A stretch of DNA of 5,346 nucleotides from JAZDKP01 sp043802925 (GTDB lineage Bacteria > Fibrobacterota > OXYB2-FULL-49-7 > JAEUSG01). The stretch is taken from positions 1 through 5,346 of the forward strand of contig JAZDKP010000286.1 of the NCBI GenBank assembly GCA_043802925.1. Reading direction: 5' to 3'. Below are positions 1-5,344 of this stretch, piece by piece (the stretch's first letter is position 1; the number at the start of each line of letters is the position of its first letter). Below the pieces are notes generated by a model. That model was not told where the DNA came from, searched no databases, and worked only from the letters and a program-made list of their open reading frames with translations. The position numbers and the translations under genes were made by a program.

Positions 1-1535
1 AGCACCGCGGCAAGCGCGGCGAGCAGGTCCTTGTATTCTTTGGACTTTTCCTCCCGTTCCTTCTTTTCAAACTTTTCGTCAATGTCCACGTCGCCCTTGT
101 GGATGGCTTTGAGCTTTTTGCCCTTGAACTCCGGAAGGTCCGGGAGAATCCACTCATCGACCGGGTCCGTGAAAAAGAGCACCTCGTAGCCTTTGCTCTT
201 GAACTTTTCAAGATAGGGTGACAAGCGGAGCCCGGAGACGCTTTCACCGGTCAGATAGTAGATTTCAGCCTGGCCCTCGCGCATGCGATCCACATACTGC
301 TGGAGCGTGACCGGCGTGTCCGCATCGGTCTGCGTGGACTCGAAAAGGATCAGGTCGAGAATCTTTTCCTTGTTCTCGTGGTCAAAGTGCACCCCTTCCT
401 TCAGCACACGGCCAAACTCCTGGAAGAAGCCGCGGTACTTGTCGAACTCCTTTTCGCGCATCTCCTTGAGCGTGGCAAGCACTTTGTTGACCAGCCCCTT
501 CTTGATGCGCTCCATCTCCCGGTTTTCCTGGAGAATTTCGCGCGATACATTGAGTGGCAGGTCCGAGGAGTCAACCACACCTTTGACAAAGCGGAGGTAT
601 TCGGGCAACAGCTTCTTGCAGTCGTCCATGATGAAGACGCGCTTGACGTAGAGGCTCACGCCGATTTTATGGTCCGCATCGAACATGTTGAAGGGCGCCT
701 TGGGGGACAGGTAAAGGAGCGCGGTGAACTCGCTCTTGCCCTCGGCCGTGAAATGGATGGTCTTGAGCGGGTCCTGGAAGTCGTGGCCCACATGGCGGTA
801 GAACTCGGTGTAGTCGGCCTCGGTGATTTCATTTTTGGGCCGCAACCAGATGGCCTTGCGCGAATTTAATGTCTCCTCCTCCGTCTTCTTCTTGTCCTTT
901 TCCACGTCCATGACAATGGGATGCTCAATGTAATCGGAGAATTTTTTGACAAGGTTACGCAGGGTGAACGCGTTCAGGTATTCGGCCGCGTCCTCCTTCA
1001 TATGGAGAATGATGTCCGTGCCCCGTTTTTCCCGCGTGCATTCTTCGAGCGTGTAAGTGCCGTCCCCTGTGGACTCCCAGCGCACCCCCTTGGACGGGTC
1101 GCCGGCCATGCGGCTTTCGACCGTCACGGTGTCGGCCACCATAAAGACGGAGTAAAAGCCCACGCCGAACTGGCCGATGAATTCCGGGCTGCCCTTGGCG
1201 CCCTGCTGGCGGAGCTGTTCGAGGAAGGCCTTGGTACCCGAGCGTGCGATGGTGCCGAGGTTTTCGACCACGGTGTCCTTGTCCATGCCAATGCCGTTGT
1301 CACGCAGGGTGAGTGTCTTGGCTTTTTCGTCCGGAATAATCTTGATTTTCCACTCCCCGTCGCCTTCAAGCACCTCGGGCCGGGTGAGGGACTCGAACCG
1401 GACGCGGTCAATGGCGTCCGAGGCGTTACTGATAAGTTCGCGCAGGAATATCTCCCGGTGGGAATAGAGGGAATGGATGACAAGGTCGAGGAGCTGTTTG
1501 ACTTCGGTCTTGAATTCAACGGTCTGCTTGGCCAT
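1..1535 (-). CDS. htpG: HtpG, bacterial Hsp90 molecular chaperone (C-terminus cut by window edge)
   Basis: Cytosolic ATP-dependent chaperone that remodels client proteins as a dimer. The frame stays open from the ATG at 1535 to the window edge, giving 511 residues; bacterial HtpG is about 620-640, so most of the C-terminal dimerisation domain lies outside. The N-terminal GHKL ATPase domain covers roughly residues 1-215: ELISNASDA with catalytic Glu33 and Mg-ligand Asn37, DNGIGM at 79-84, GTIARSGT at 94-101 and GQFGVGFYSVFMVAD at 121-135. The middle domain follows, with the family hallmark DSSDLPLNVSREILQ; Arg332 in that segment corresponds to the arginine that contacts the ATP gamma-phosphate. 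No eukaryotic charged linker or signal peptide is visible. AAAGGAGA (1544-1551) sits 8 nt before the ATG. I checked the last 100 or so codons near the edge directly and found no frameshift. It is divergent from the peptidase gene and appears to be transcribed alone. Confidence 0.97.
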   Translation of the reverse strand, partial: MAKQTVEFKTEVKQLLDLVIHSLYSHREIFLRELISNASDAIDRVRFESLTRPEVLEGDGEWKIKIIPDEKAKTLTLRDNGIGMDKDTVVENLGTIARSGTKAFLEQLRQQGAKGSPEFIGQFGVGFYSVFMVADTVTVESRMAGDPSKGVRWESTGDGTYTLEECTREKRGTDIILHMKEDAAEYLNAFTLRNLVKKFSDYIEHPIVMDVEKDKKKTEEETLNSRKAIWLRPKNEITEADYTEFYRHVGHDFQDPLKTIHFTAEGKSEFTALLYLSPKAPFNMFDADHKIGVSLYVKRVFIMDDCKKLLPEYLRFVKGVVDSSDLPLNVSREILQENREMERIKKGLVNKVLATLKEMREKEFDKYRGFFQEFGRVLKEGVHFDHENKEKILDLILFESTQTDADTPVTLQQYVDRMREGQAEIYYLTGESVSGLRLSPYLEKFKSKGYEVLFFTDPVDEWILPDLPEFKGKKLKAIHKGDVDIDEKFEKKEREEKSKEYKDLLAALAAV

Positions 1536-1570
1536 GGTATACGTCTCCTTTGGATCGTTTTTAGCAGGAA

Positions 1571-1606
1571 AATATATATAATTCCAGTGTTGTTCTGTTA
1601 TTCCAA
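1571..1606 (-). promoter_or_regulatory. Candidate htpG promoter region
   Basis: Reading on the minus strand, an alternating TA stretch (1572-1580) lies about 35-45 nt before the htpG ATG, the usual place for a -10 box. A TTGGAA hexamer (1601-1606) lies upstream and could act as -35, but the spacing to the best -10 choices is 18-20 nt, so the match to a sigma-70 promoter is imperfect. I saw neither a CIRCE element nor a sigma-32-type CTTGAA/CCCCAT pair, the usual heat-shock signals. The exact hexamers are uncertain. Confidence 0.35.
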
Positions 1607-1614
1607 TATTCCAA
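1599..1614. repeat. Tandem 8-bp direct repeat upstream of htpG
   Basis: On the minus strand the octamer TTGGAATA occurs twice in immediate succession. A third partial copy of its core (TGGAAT, at 1581-1586) lies 14 bp nearer htpG, beside the TA-rich stretch. The tandem copies would overlap the -35 region of the candidate htpG promoter, where an activator or repressor could bind. The function is inferred from position only. Confidence 0.4.
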
Positions 1615-1634
1615 ACAGAAAGGCCTCTTTTTGC

Positions 1635-1662
1635 TTGATTTAGCGCTGCTATTCCGTATATG
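1635..1662 (+). promoter_or_regulatory. Candidate promoter for the M42 peptidase - DUF3109 operon
   Basis: TTGATT at 1635-1640 and TATATG at 1657-1662 are separated by 16 bp, an acceptable sigma-70-like pair in an AT-richer part of the gap. Transcription would start near 1669, leaving a leader of about 80 nt before the ATG at 1752. This is supported by the match and the position only. Confidence 0.35.
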
Positions 1663-1681
1663 TTGTTTCCGCATGAAACAA
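1663..1681. promoter_or_regulatory. Perfect 7-bp inverted repeat, possible operator
   Basis: TTGTTTC (1663-1669) and GAAACAA (1675-1681) are perfect complements around the 5-bp centre CGCAT. The site begins directly after the candidate -10 box of the peptidase promoter, so it would cover the predicted transcription start, a classic repressor position. No T-run follows on either strand, so it does not look like a terminator. The binding protein is unknown, and a chance repeat of this size cannot be excluded. Confidence 0.35.
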
Positions 1682-1751
1682 TACTCTTAGTCGCCTCAGA
1701 TACTCTCTGGAATTTTCGGTTTAGAAGCTATACGGCTTAAGGGAGGCATCC

Positions 1752-2840
1752 ATGAATCTCGACAAAATGATTGGGCTTTTACAGGAACTGATCCGGGCCC
1801 GCGGACCCAGCGGGCAGGAGGAGGAAGTCCGGCAAATTGTGCTTCGGGAGATGGAAAAAACCTGCGACAAGGTGTGGACGGACGAGGCTGAGAACGCTGT
1901 CGGACTGATTCTCGGACAAGGCCGCGCGGGACGCGGCAAAAAAACCGCTGCGGCCCCGATTATCAAGGTCATGGCGCACCTCGACGAAATCTCCCTGATT
2001 GTCAAACGCATCGAACCCGACGGCACGCTGCGGGTCCGCCCGATAGGGGGGCTGGTTCCATGGCTCCTCGGACTCGGTCCCATGGAAATCATGGCCGATA
2101 CCGGTATCCTTCCCGGCGTGCTTTCGGTCGGCCCCATGCATACCACCGCCGAATCAACGGCGTCGTGGAAGGCCAAGGTCACCGGCGAAGGCAAGTCCCT
2201 CGACTGGCCGCAGATTCATGTTTTCACCCGCATGACCGCCGAAGCGCTGGCCAAGGCCGGCGTCCGGCCCGGTACGCGCGTGGTGGTTTCGCGCGATCGC
2301 CGGAACCTTACGCTCATCAACGACTGCCTCGGCGGATACTTCATGGACGACCGTGCCAGCCTCGTCATCATGCTGGCCGCGGCGGCCCTCCTGAAATCCG
2401 CCAAAAAACGTCCCGCGGCCGATATCTATCTGATTGGCACCTGCGGCGAGGAAATCGGCGCCGGCTCCGCGGCCTTTGCCTCCGGATCGATTCCCGGTAC
2501 GATCACCCTGGCCGTGGACGTGGGCCCGGTCGCCGCCGAGTACGGTACACGCCTCACCGTTGACCCCATTATCGTGCACCGCGACGGGCGTTCCGCCTAT
2601 ACCCGATCCGTCTGTGAACAACTGGACAAAATCGGACGCGGCCTGGGCATGGTCCCCCAGCACGCCTACTTTGAAAGCTACGGCAGTGATGCAAGCATTT
2701 CGCGGACCACGGGTCATGCCGCGAAAACGGGGTTGCTCTGCGTGCCAACCGAAAATACGCACGGATTCGAAATCCTCCCCAAGGCGGCCCTGGAATCCTG
2801 CGCGCGCCTGCTGGCGGGGTATCTGGAAGCGCCGGTATGA
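1752..2840 (+). CDS. M42-family metallopeptidase (glutamyl/deblocking aminopeptidase-like)
   Basis: Predicted cytosolic aminopeptidase of 362 residues, a normal length for M42 enzymes, which use two metal ions and form large tetrahedral assemblies that trim peptides. The expected metal-site series is present in order: His76-x-Asp78 (AHLDE), Asp199 or Asp200 in MDDR as bridging ligand, the Glu233-Glu234 pair in GTCGEEIGAGSA (general base and ligand), Asp256 in AVDVGP, and His337 in PTENTHGFE near the C-terminus. SYGSDASI (about 309-316) matches the substrate-side loop usually written GTDA. Two details depart from common members: a basic, low-complexity loop at about 57-69, and THGFE where IHSPxE is typical. 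The start is well set: AAGGGAGG (1739-1746) lies 5 nt before the ATG. The last codon and stop overlap the next gene by ATGA, so translation is probably coupled. Many relatives are annotated as endoglucanase or FrvX, which is a legacy misnomer. Substrate preference cannot be read from the sequence. Confidence 0.9.
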   Translation: MNLDKMIGLLQELIRARGPSGQEEEVRQIVLREMEKTCDKVWTDEAENAVGLILGQGRAGRGKKTAAAPIIKVMAHLDEISLIVKRIEPDGTLRVRPIGGLVPWLLGLGPMEIMADTGILPGVLSVGPMHTTAESTASWKAKVTGEGKSLDWPQIHVFTRMTAEALAKAGVRPGTRVVVSRDRRNLTLINDCLGGYFMDDRASLVIMLAAAALLKSAKKRPAADIYLIGTCGEEIGAGSAAFASGSIPGTITLAVDVGPVAAEYGTRLTVDPIIVHRDGRSAYTRSVCEQLDKIGRGLGMVPQHAYFESYGSDASISRTTGHAAKTGLLCVPTENTHGFEILPKAALESCARLLAGYLEAPV

Positions 2841-3496
2841 GCAACGCGGGCCCGGCGGAAAGCCCTATGCGCAACAGCGAATCCGGCAACCCGGCCTCGG
2901 ACCGTCCCGCCATCACAAACGTGGACCCTGCTGTGCTGAGCTTCCGCTTCACGCAGAACTGCGACATCGCGCATTGCAAAGGCCAATGCTGCCGCACCGG
3001 CATATGGATGCGGCCTGCGGAGGCCGCGCGCATACTGGCGCACAAGGAGGCCGTAGCGGCGCTGATGGATGCGACCCAGAACCCGGATTTCACACAATGG
3101 TTCGAGGAACCGGCCTCGACGGAGAACCTGGCGCATTTAGAGGCCAAAGGAAAAGAAATCGCCAGCGCGGTCCACAACCACAAGTGCGTCTTCCTTGACG
3201 CCATCGGCGCCTGCGCACTCCAAAAGCTGGCCATGAAGGAAGGAAAGCACCGCTGGGCCTACAAACCCTACCATTGCGTGCTCTTTCCATTTTTAGTGGA
3301 GGACGGCACCCTGTCCGTGGACCTTGACCACGGAGACAACATCCGCTCCCTGTATCACGAGGAATTTTACTGCGATCACCGGGGTAAAAACGCGACCGCG
3401 CTGGGCATTGAAGTGTGCCGCGAAGAACTGCGGTACGCCCTGGGTTCGGACCACGCCTACGACTCCCTGTGCCGTTCGGCCGTCAACCCTGCTTAA
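2837..3496 (+). CDS. DUF3109 / YkgJ-like cysteine-cluster protein
   Basis: A 219-residue protein of unknown function with ten cysteines. The spaced motifs match the DUF3109/YkgJ-type family: C42-x4-C47-x3-C51-C52 (CDIAHCKGQCC), then C117 in KCVFL and C126 in GACALQ, then C147 in KPYHCVLFP. Further cysteines at 179, 194 and 212 lie in a C-terminal segment containing YCDHRGK. Such arrangements are thought to bind zinc or an iron-sulphur cluster; no enzyme activity is established. No signal peptide or membrane segment is seen, so it is probably cytosolic. The ATG overlaps the peptidase stop (ATGA), giving coupled translation in a two-gene operon. The first 28 residues are polar and poorly conserved-looking; ATG codon 11 (at 2867) is an alternative start, since no strong ribosome binding site precedes either. 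The TAA stop overlaps the stop of the convergent Nudix gene. The family call rests on motif recall without a profile search. Confidence 0.75.
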   Translation: MSNAGPAESPMRNSESGNPASDRPAITNVDPAVLSFRFTQNCDIAHCKGQCCRTGIWMRPAEAARILAHKEAVAALMDATQNPDFTQWFEEPASTENLAHLEAKGKEIASAVHNHKCVFLDAIGACALQKLAMKEGKHRWAYKPYHCVLFPFLVEDGTLSVDLDHGDNIRSLYHEEFYCDHRGKNATALGIEVCREELRYALGSDHAYDSLCRSAVNPA

Positions 3497-3927
3497 TCTT
3501 CCCAGGGAACGTCAAGACAACGGAAAGCCACATTGAAGTCCCGGTCCCAGGCCTGGAGGATTTCGTACTTGATATTCGGATAGAATGTCAGGTTTGCAAA
3601 ACGCGATTTCCCGACAAACTCGGCGCCCGCGAGCCGGTGGTCCTCGCCGGGCATGAGGCAACCGTCGGCCTCGCACAGAAACACCTGCTGCTGGATGCGC
3701 CGGGTGCGGTCCGGGGAAATGGACTCCGTCTCGAAAAGCAGCCGTCCGGGTTGGGCACGGAGACCCGTCTCCTCCGCAAGTTCACGGATGAGCGCCTGTT
3801 CAGGCGTTTCGCCGGGCTCCACGCCGCCGCCGGGCAGGAGGAAATATTCCTGGTCGTCCTTGCGGTGGCGCACCAGCAGAATGGCGCCCTCCTGGACAAC
3901 GACGGCCGCGGCCCTTACGCGAAGCAC
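3493..3927 (-). CDS. Nudix hydrolase domain protein
   Basis: A single-domain Nudix hydrolase of 144 residues with the chosen start. These enzymes cleave nucleoside diphosphates linked to another group, using Mg2+ bound by the Nudix box. The box is complete and exact (G-x5-E-x7-REL-x-EE-x-G-L): Gly34, Glu40, Arg48-Glu49, Glu52-Glu53, Gly55, Leu56, inside LPGGGVEPGETPEQALIREL and the following residues. An N-terminal strand RVRAAAVVV and the strand ILLVRH precede it, as usual. I chose GTG at 3927 because the protein then begins MLRVRAAAVVV, a standard family N-terminus, and because the codon follows the aroC stop by one base (TGA-C-GTG), ideal for translational coupling. A GTG at 3969 would add 14 residues overlapping aroC. 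There is no strong ribosome binding site at either. The substrate (8-oxo-dGTP, dinucleotide polyphosphate, ADP-ribose or other) cannot be told from the sequence. The stop TAA at 3495-3493 lies within the TTAA shared with the convergent gene. Confidence 0.88.
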   Translation of the reverse strand: MLRVRAAAVVVQEGAILLVRHRKDDQEYFLLPGGGVEPGETPEQALIRELAEETGLRAQPGRLLFETESISPDRTRRIQQQVFLCEADGCLMPGEDHRLAGAEFVGKSRFANLTFYPNIKYEILQAWDRDFNVAFRCLDVPWED

Positions 3928-3928
3928 G

Positions 3929-5107
3929 TCAGATTTTGTCCCACTTGGGATCGAAACTGCACAGGGCACGATAGCCTTTGGCCATCATGAGTGCGTCCAC
4001 AAGGGTGAGTCGCACCATGGCCTCACACACCGGGTAGATGCGCGACAACAGCGTGGGATCGCGCCGGGTGATGGGCTCGAGCACCACATCCTTCATTTCC
4101 TTGACATTGACCGTCTTTTGCGGCACCGAGATGGTGGGCGTGGGTTTGACCGCCACGCGGATGCGGATGTCCTCCCCGCTGCTGAGTCCGCCGAGGATGC
4201 CACCCGCGTTGTTGGTCTTGAAGCGCACGCGGCCCGTGGATTTGTCCACGTAAGCCGGGTCGTTGCATTCGGAACCCACCATTTTTGCCACGCCAAAGCC
4301 CGCACCGAACTCGAGCCCCTTGACCGCGCCAATGGACATGATGCCATGCGCGAGCAGGGCCGAGAGCTTGTCAAACACGGGTTCGCCCAGGCCCGCGGGC
4401 ACGCCGCGCGCAATGATTTCGACCACGCCGCCGCTGGTTTCGCCCGCGTCCTTGACCTTCAGCACGTCCGCGATCATTTTTTCAGCCACCACAAGGTCCG
4501 GGCAGTTGATTTCGTTTTTCCGGTAGTTCTGTTTTGCCAGTTCGTAGGTGACCGGGCCGGCCTTGATGCCGTGGGACTCGGCCACAAAGCCCACGACGTC
4601 GATGCCCATTTTATCGAGCACCTGCCTGGCCACCGCGCCGCCCGCCACGCGCGACGCGGTCTCGCGCCCGCTCGCGCGCCCCGCACCCACCCAGTCCGCA
4701 AACTCGCCGTATTTTTTGAAATACGTGTATTCGGCGTGGCCGGGACGGATTTCGTCGCAATAGCTGCGGTACTGCGCGATGTGAATATCCTCGATGTCGA
4801 CATTGGGAATGAGCAGGGCCACGGGCGCGCCCGTACTGAGGTCGTTTTCCATGACACCGGAAAAGACATAGACTTTGTCCGTCTCCTTGCGCGGGGAATC
4901 GAGCGGCGTCTGGCCGGGCCGCCGCTTGTCAAGTTCGGCCTGGATGATCTCCGCCGTGATTTTAATACCCGGCGGCACGCCGTCCACGATGCAGACCAGC
5001 CCACCGTACAGTTCTTTGGGGATGGGCAGGTGTTTGCGGAAACCGCCTGAGTAGGATTCGCCGGTCGCGGTCACGCGGAACAGCCGGCCGTAGGTATTGC
5101 CCATCAT
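3929..5107 (-). CDS. aroC: Chorismate synthase, divergent form
   Basis: Final shikimate-pathway enzyme, converting 5-enolpyruvylshikimate-3-phosphate to chorismate using reduced FMN; cytosolic tetramer in known cases. The chosen product is 392 residues, slightly longer than many bacterial AroC (about 360-390). Family segments appear in order: GNTYGRLFRVT (3-13), IVDGVPPGIKIT (40-51), DKRRPG (60-65), RPGHAEYTY (121-129), GRASGRETA (143-151), GVPAGLGEPVFDKL (235-248), NNAGGILGGLSSG (299-311), KPTPTISVP (321-329). Oddities: the usual GESHG reads GESYS (Tyr19 where His is expected) and is followed by about 13 extra residues before the IVDG segment; RGGGRSSARET reads VGAGRASGRET; GRHDP reads TRRDP. 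His124, Ser18, Ser146 and Asp350, matching other active-site residues, remain. AGGAGA (5116-5121) lies 8 nt before ATG 5107; the adjacent ATG 5104 is an alternative. The frame extends upstream to 5200, but those residues are unlike AroC. Nudix follows one base after the stop. Confidence 0.9.
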   Translation of the reverse strand: MMGNTYGRLFRVTATGESYSGGFRKHLPIPKELYGGLVCIVDGVPPGIKITAEIIQAELDKRRPGQTPLDSPRKETDKVYVFSGVMENDLSTGAPVALLIPNVDIEDIHIAQYRSYCDEIRPGHAEYTYFKKYGEFADWVGAGRASGRETASRVAGGAVARQVLDKMGIDVVGFVAESHGIKAGPVTYELAKQNYRKNEINCPDLVVAEKMIADVLKVKDAGETSGGVVEIIARGVPAGLGEPVFDKLSALLAHGIMSIGAVKGLEFGAGFGVAKMVGSECNDPAYVDKSTGRVRFKTNNAGGILGGLSSGEDIRIRVAVKPTPTISVPQKTVNVKEMKDVVLEPITRRDPTLLSRIYPVCEAMVRLTLVDALMMAKGYRALCSFDPKWDKI

Positions 5108-5115
5108 GGTCAGGG

Positions 5116-5121
5116 TCTCCT
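5116..5121 (-). promoter_or_regulatory. Ribosome binding site deciding the aroC start
   Basis: AGGAGA on the minus strand lies 8 nt before the ATG at 5107 and 11 nt before the second in-frame ATG at 5104. The htpG gene in the same window uses the same hexamer at the same 8-nt spacing, which favours 5107. It also argues against the start at 5200, which lies upstream in non-conserved sequence. Confidence 0.65.
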
Positions 5122-5196
5122 GGTTGAAGGATACGATGTGATTTGAAGTGAAAAAGATAACTTTTTCAGACAGAAAAGGGCAAACCCACCCCTTTT

Positions 5197-5237
5197 CCAA
5201 CTCACCCCCTTCCCCCCTCTCTCGCAGAGAGAGGGGG
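5197..5237 (+). repeat. C/G-rich palindromic repeat, left copy
   Basis: This 41-bp copy begins CCAACTCA, then C5-TT-C6, and ends in a perfect hairpin. The 11-bp stem CCCCCTCTCTC (5213-5223) pairs with GAGAGAGGGGG (5227-5237) around the loop GCA. A close relative lies in inverted orientation at 5297-5344; similarity stops sharply at both ends of the unit. The architecture resembles REP-type extragenic palindromes. No poly-T follows on the plus strand and a G-run follows on the minus strand, so it is not a typical intrinsic terminator. Confidence 0.75.
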
Positions 5238-5264
5238 CTTGGATTTAAAACAAACCTGGAAAAA

Positions 5265-5294
5265 ATTATCCTTTATTGTTTTTTGCTTTATCAA
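5265..5294 (-). promoter_or_regulatory. Candidate aroC-Nudix promoter inside the AT-rich spacer
   Basis: On the minus strand, TTGATA (5289-5294) and GATAAT (5265-5270) each match the sigma-70 consensus at 5 of 6 positions, with an 18-bp spacing. This is the best promoter match I found in the window. Transcription would begin near 5258 and leave a leader of about 150 nt before aroC, and that leader would contain the left palindrome. The AT-rich context raises the chance of a random match. Confidence 0.5.
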
Positions 5295-5296
5295 TA

Positions 5297-5344
5297 CCCC
5301 CCCCCTCTCTCTGCGTGTGAGGGGGGAAGGGGGGGGTGAGTTGG
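5297..5344 (-). repeat. C/G-rich palindromic repeat, right inverted copy
   Basis: Read on the minus strand, this 48-bp copy goes CCAACTCA, C8-TT-C6, TCACACGCAGAGAGAG and a G-run. It is the same unit as the left copy with longer C and G runs and two stem changes (CACAC for CTCTC). Its own hairpin therefore carries two T-T mismatches, whereas the left one is perfect. The unit appears complete just before the window ends, although more copies could lie beyond. Confidence 0.72.

Larger units (their letters stand above)
5197..5344. repeat. Paired inverted palindromes, BIME- or MITE-like unit
   Basis: The two inverted copies enclose a 59-bp spacer (5238-5296) composed mainly of A and T, against very C/G-rich arms. 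The whole 148-bp unit has terminal inverted repeats beginning CCAACTCACCCCC and has no coding capacity of note. This fits either a pair of REP sequences or a small non-autonomous mobile element. A target-site duplication cannot be assessed because the right flank is only 2 bases long. Confidence 0.5.

Noticed and set aside
921..1643. A 240-codon plus-strand open frame opposite htpG that extends into the intergenic gap
   Set aside because: htpG on the other strand is unmistakable. The plus frame has no recognisable motif, and its tail merely reads through the AT-rich gap.
1536..1751. CIRCE element or sigma-32 promoter upstream of htpG
   Set aside because: I looked for TTAGCACTC-N9-GAGTGCTAA and for a CTTGAA/CCCCAT pair and found neither. 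TTAGCGCTGCTA (about 1640-1651) is not a match.
2154..2762. A 202-codon minus-strand open frame within the peptidase gene
   Set aside because: It is a shadow of the M42 gene, with no motif and no convincing ribosome binding site.
3653..5050. A 465-codon open frame on the plus strand opposite aroC and the Nudix gene
   Set aside because: It is antisense to two genes with clear family motifs. It is rich in His, Arg and Ala as expected of a shadow frame in GC-rich sequence, and shows no recognisable domain.
5108..5200. A 31-residue N-terminal extension of AroC starting at 5200
   Set aside because: The residues do not resemble AroC, whose proteins normally begin near MGNTYG. A good ribosome binding site precedes the ATG at 5107.
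5213..5237. Perfect hairpin read as a Rho-independent terminator
   Set aside because: The stem is strong, but it is followed by CTTGGATTT on the plus strand and by a G-run on the minus strand, not a T-run. The repeat-family explanation fits better.
5297..5336. Homopolymer C and G runs as sequencing or assembly artefact
   Set aside because: Exact run lengths may be uncertain, but the CCAACTCA arm and the stem are shared with the left copy, so the repeat itself is real.
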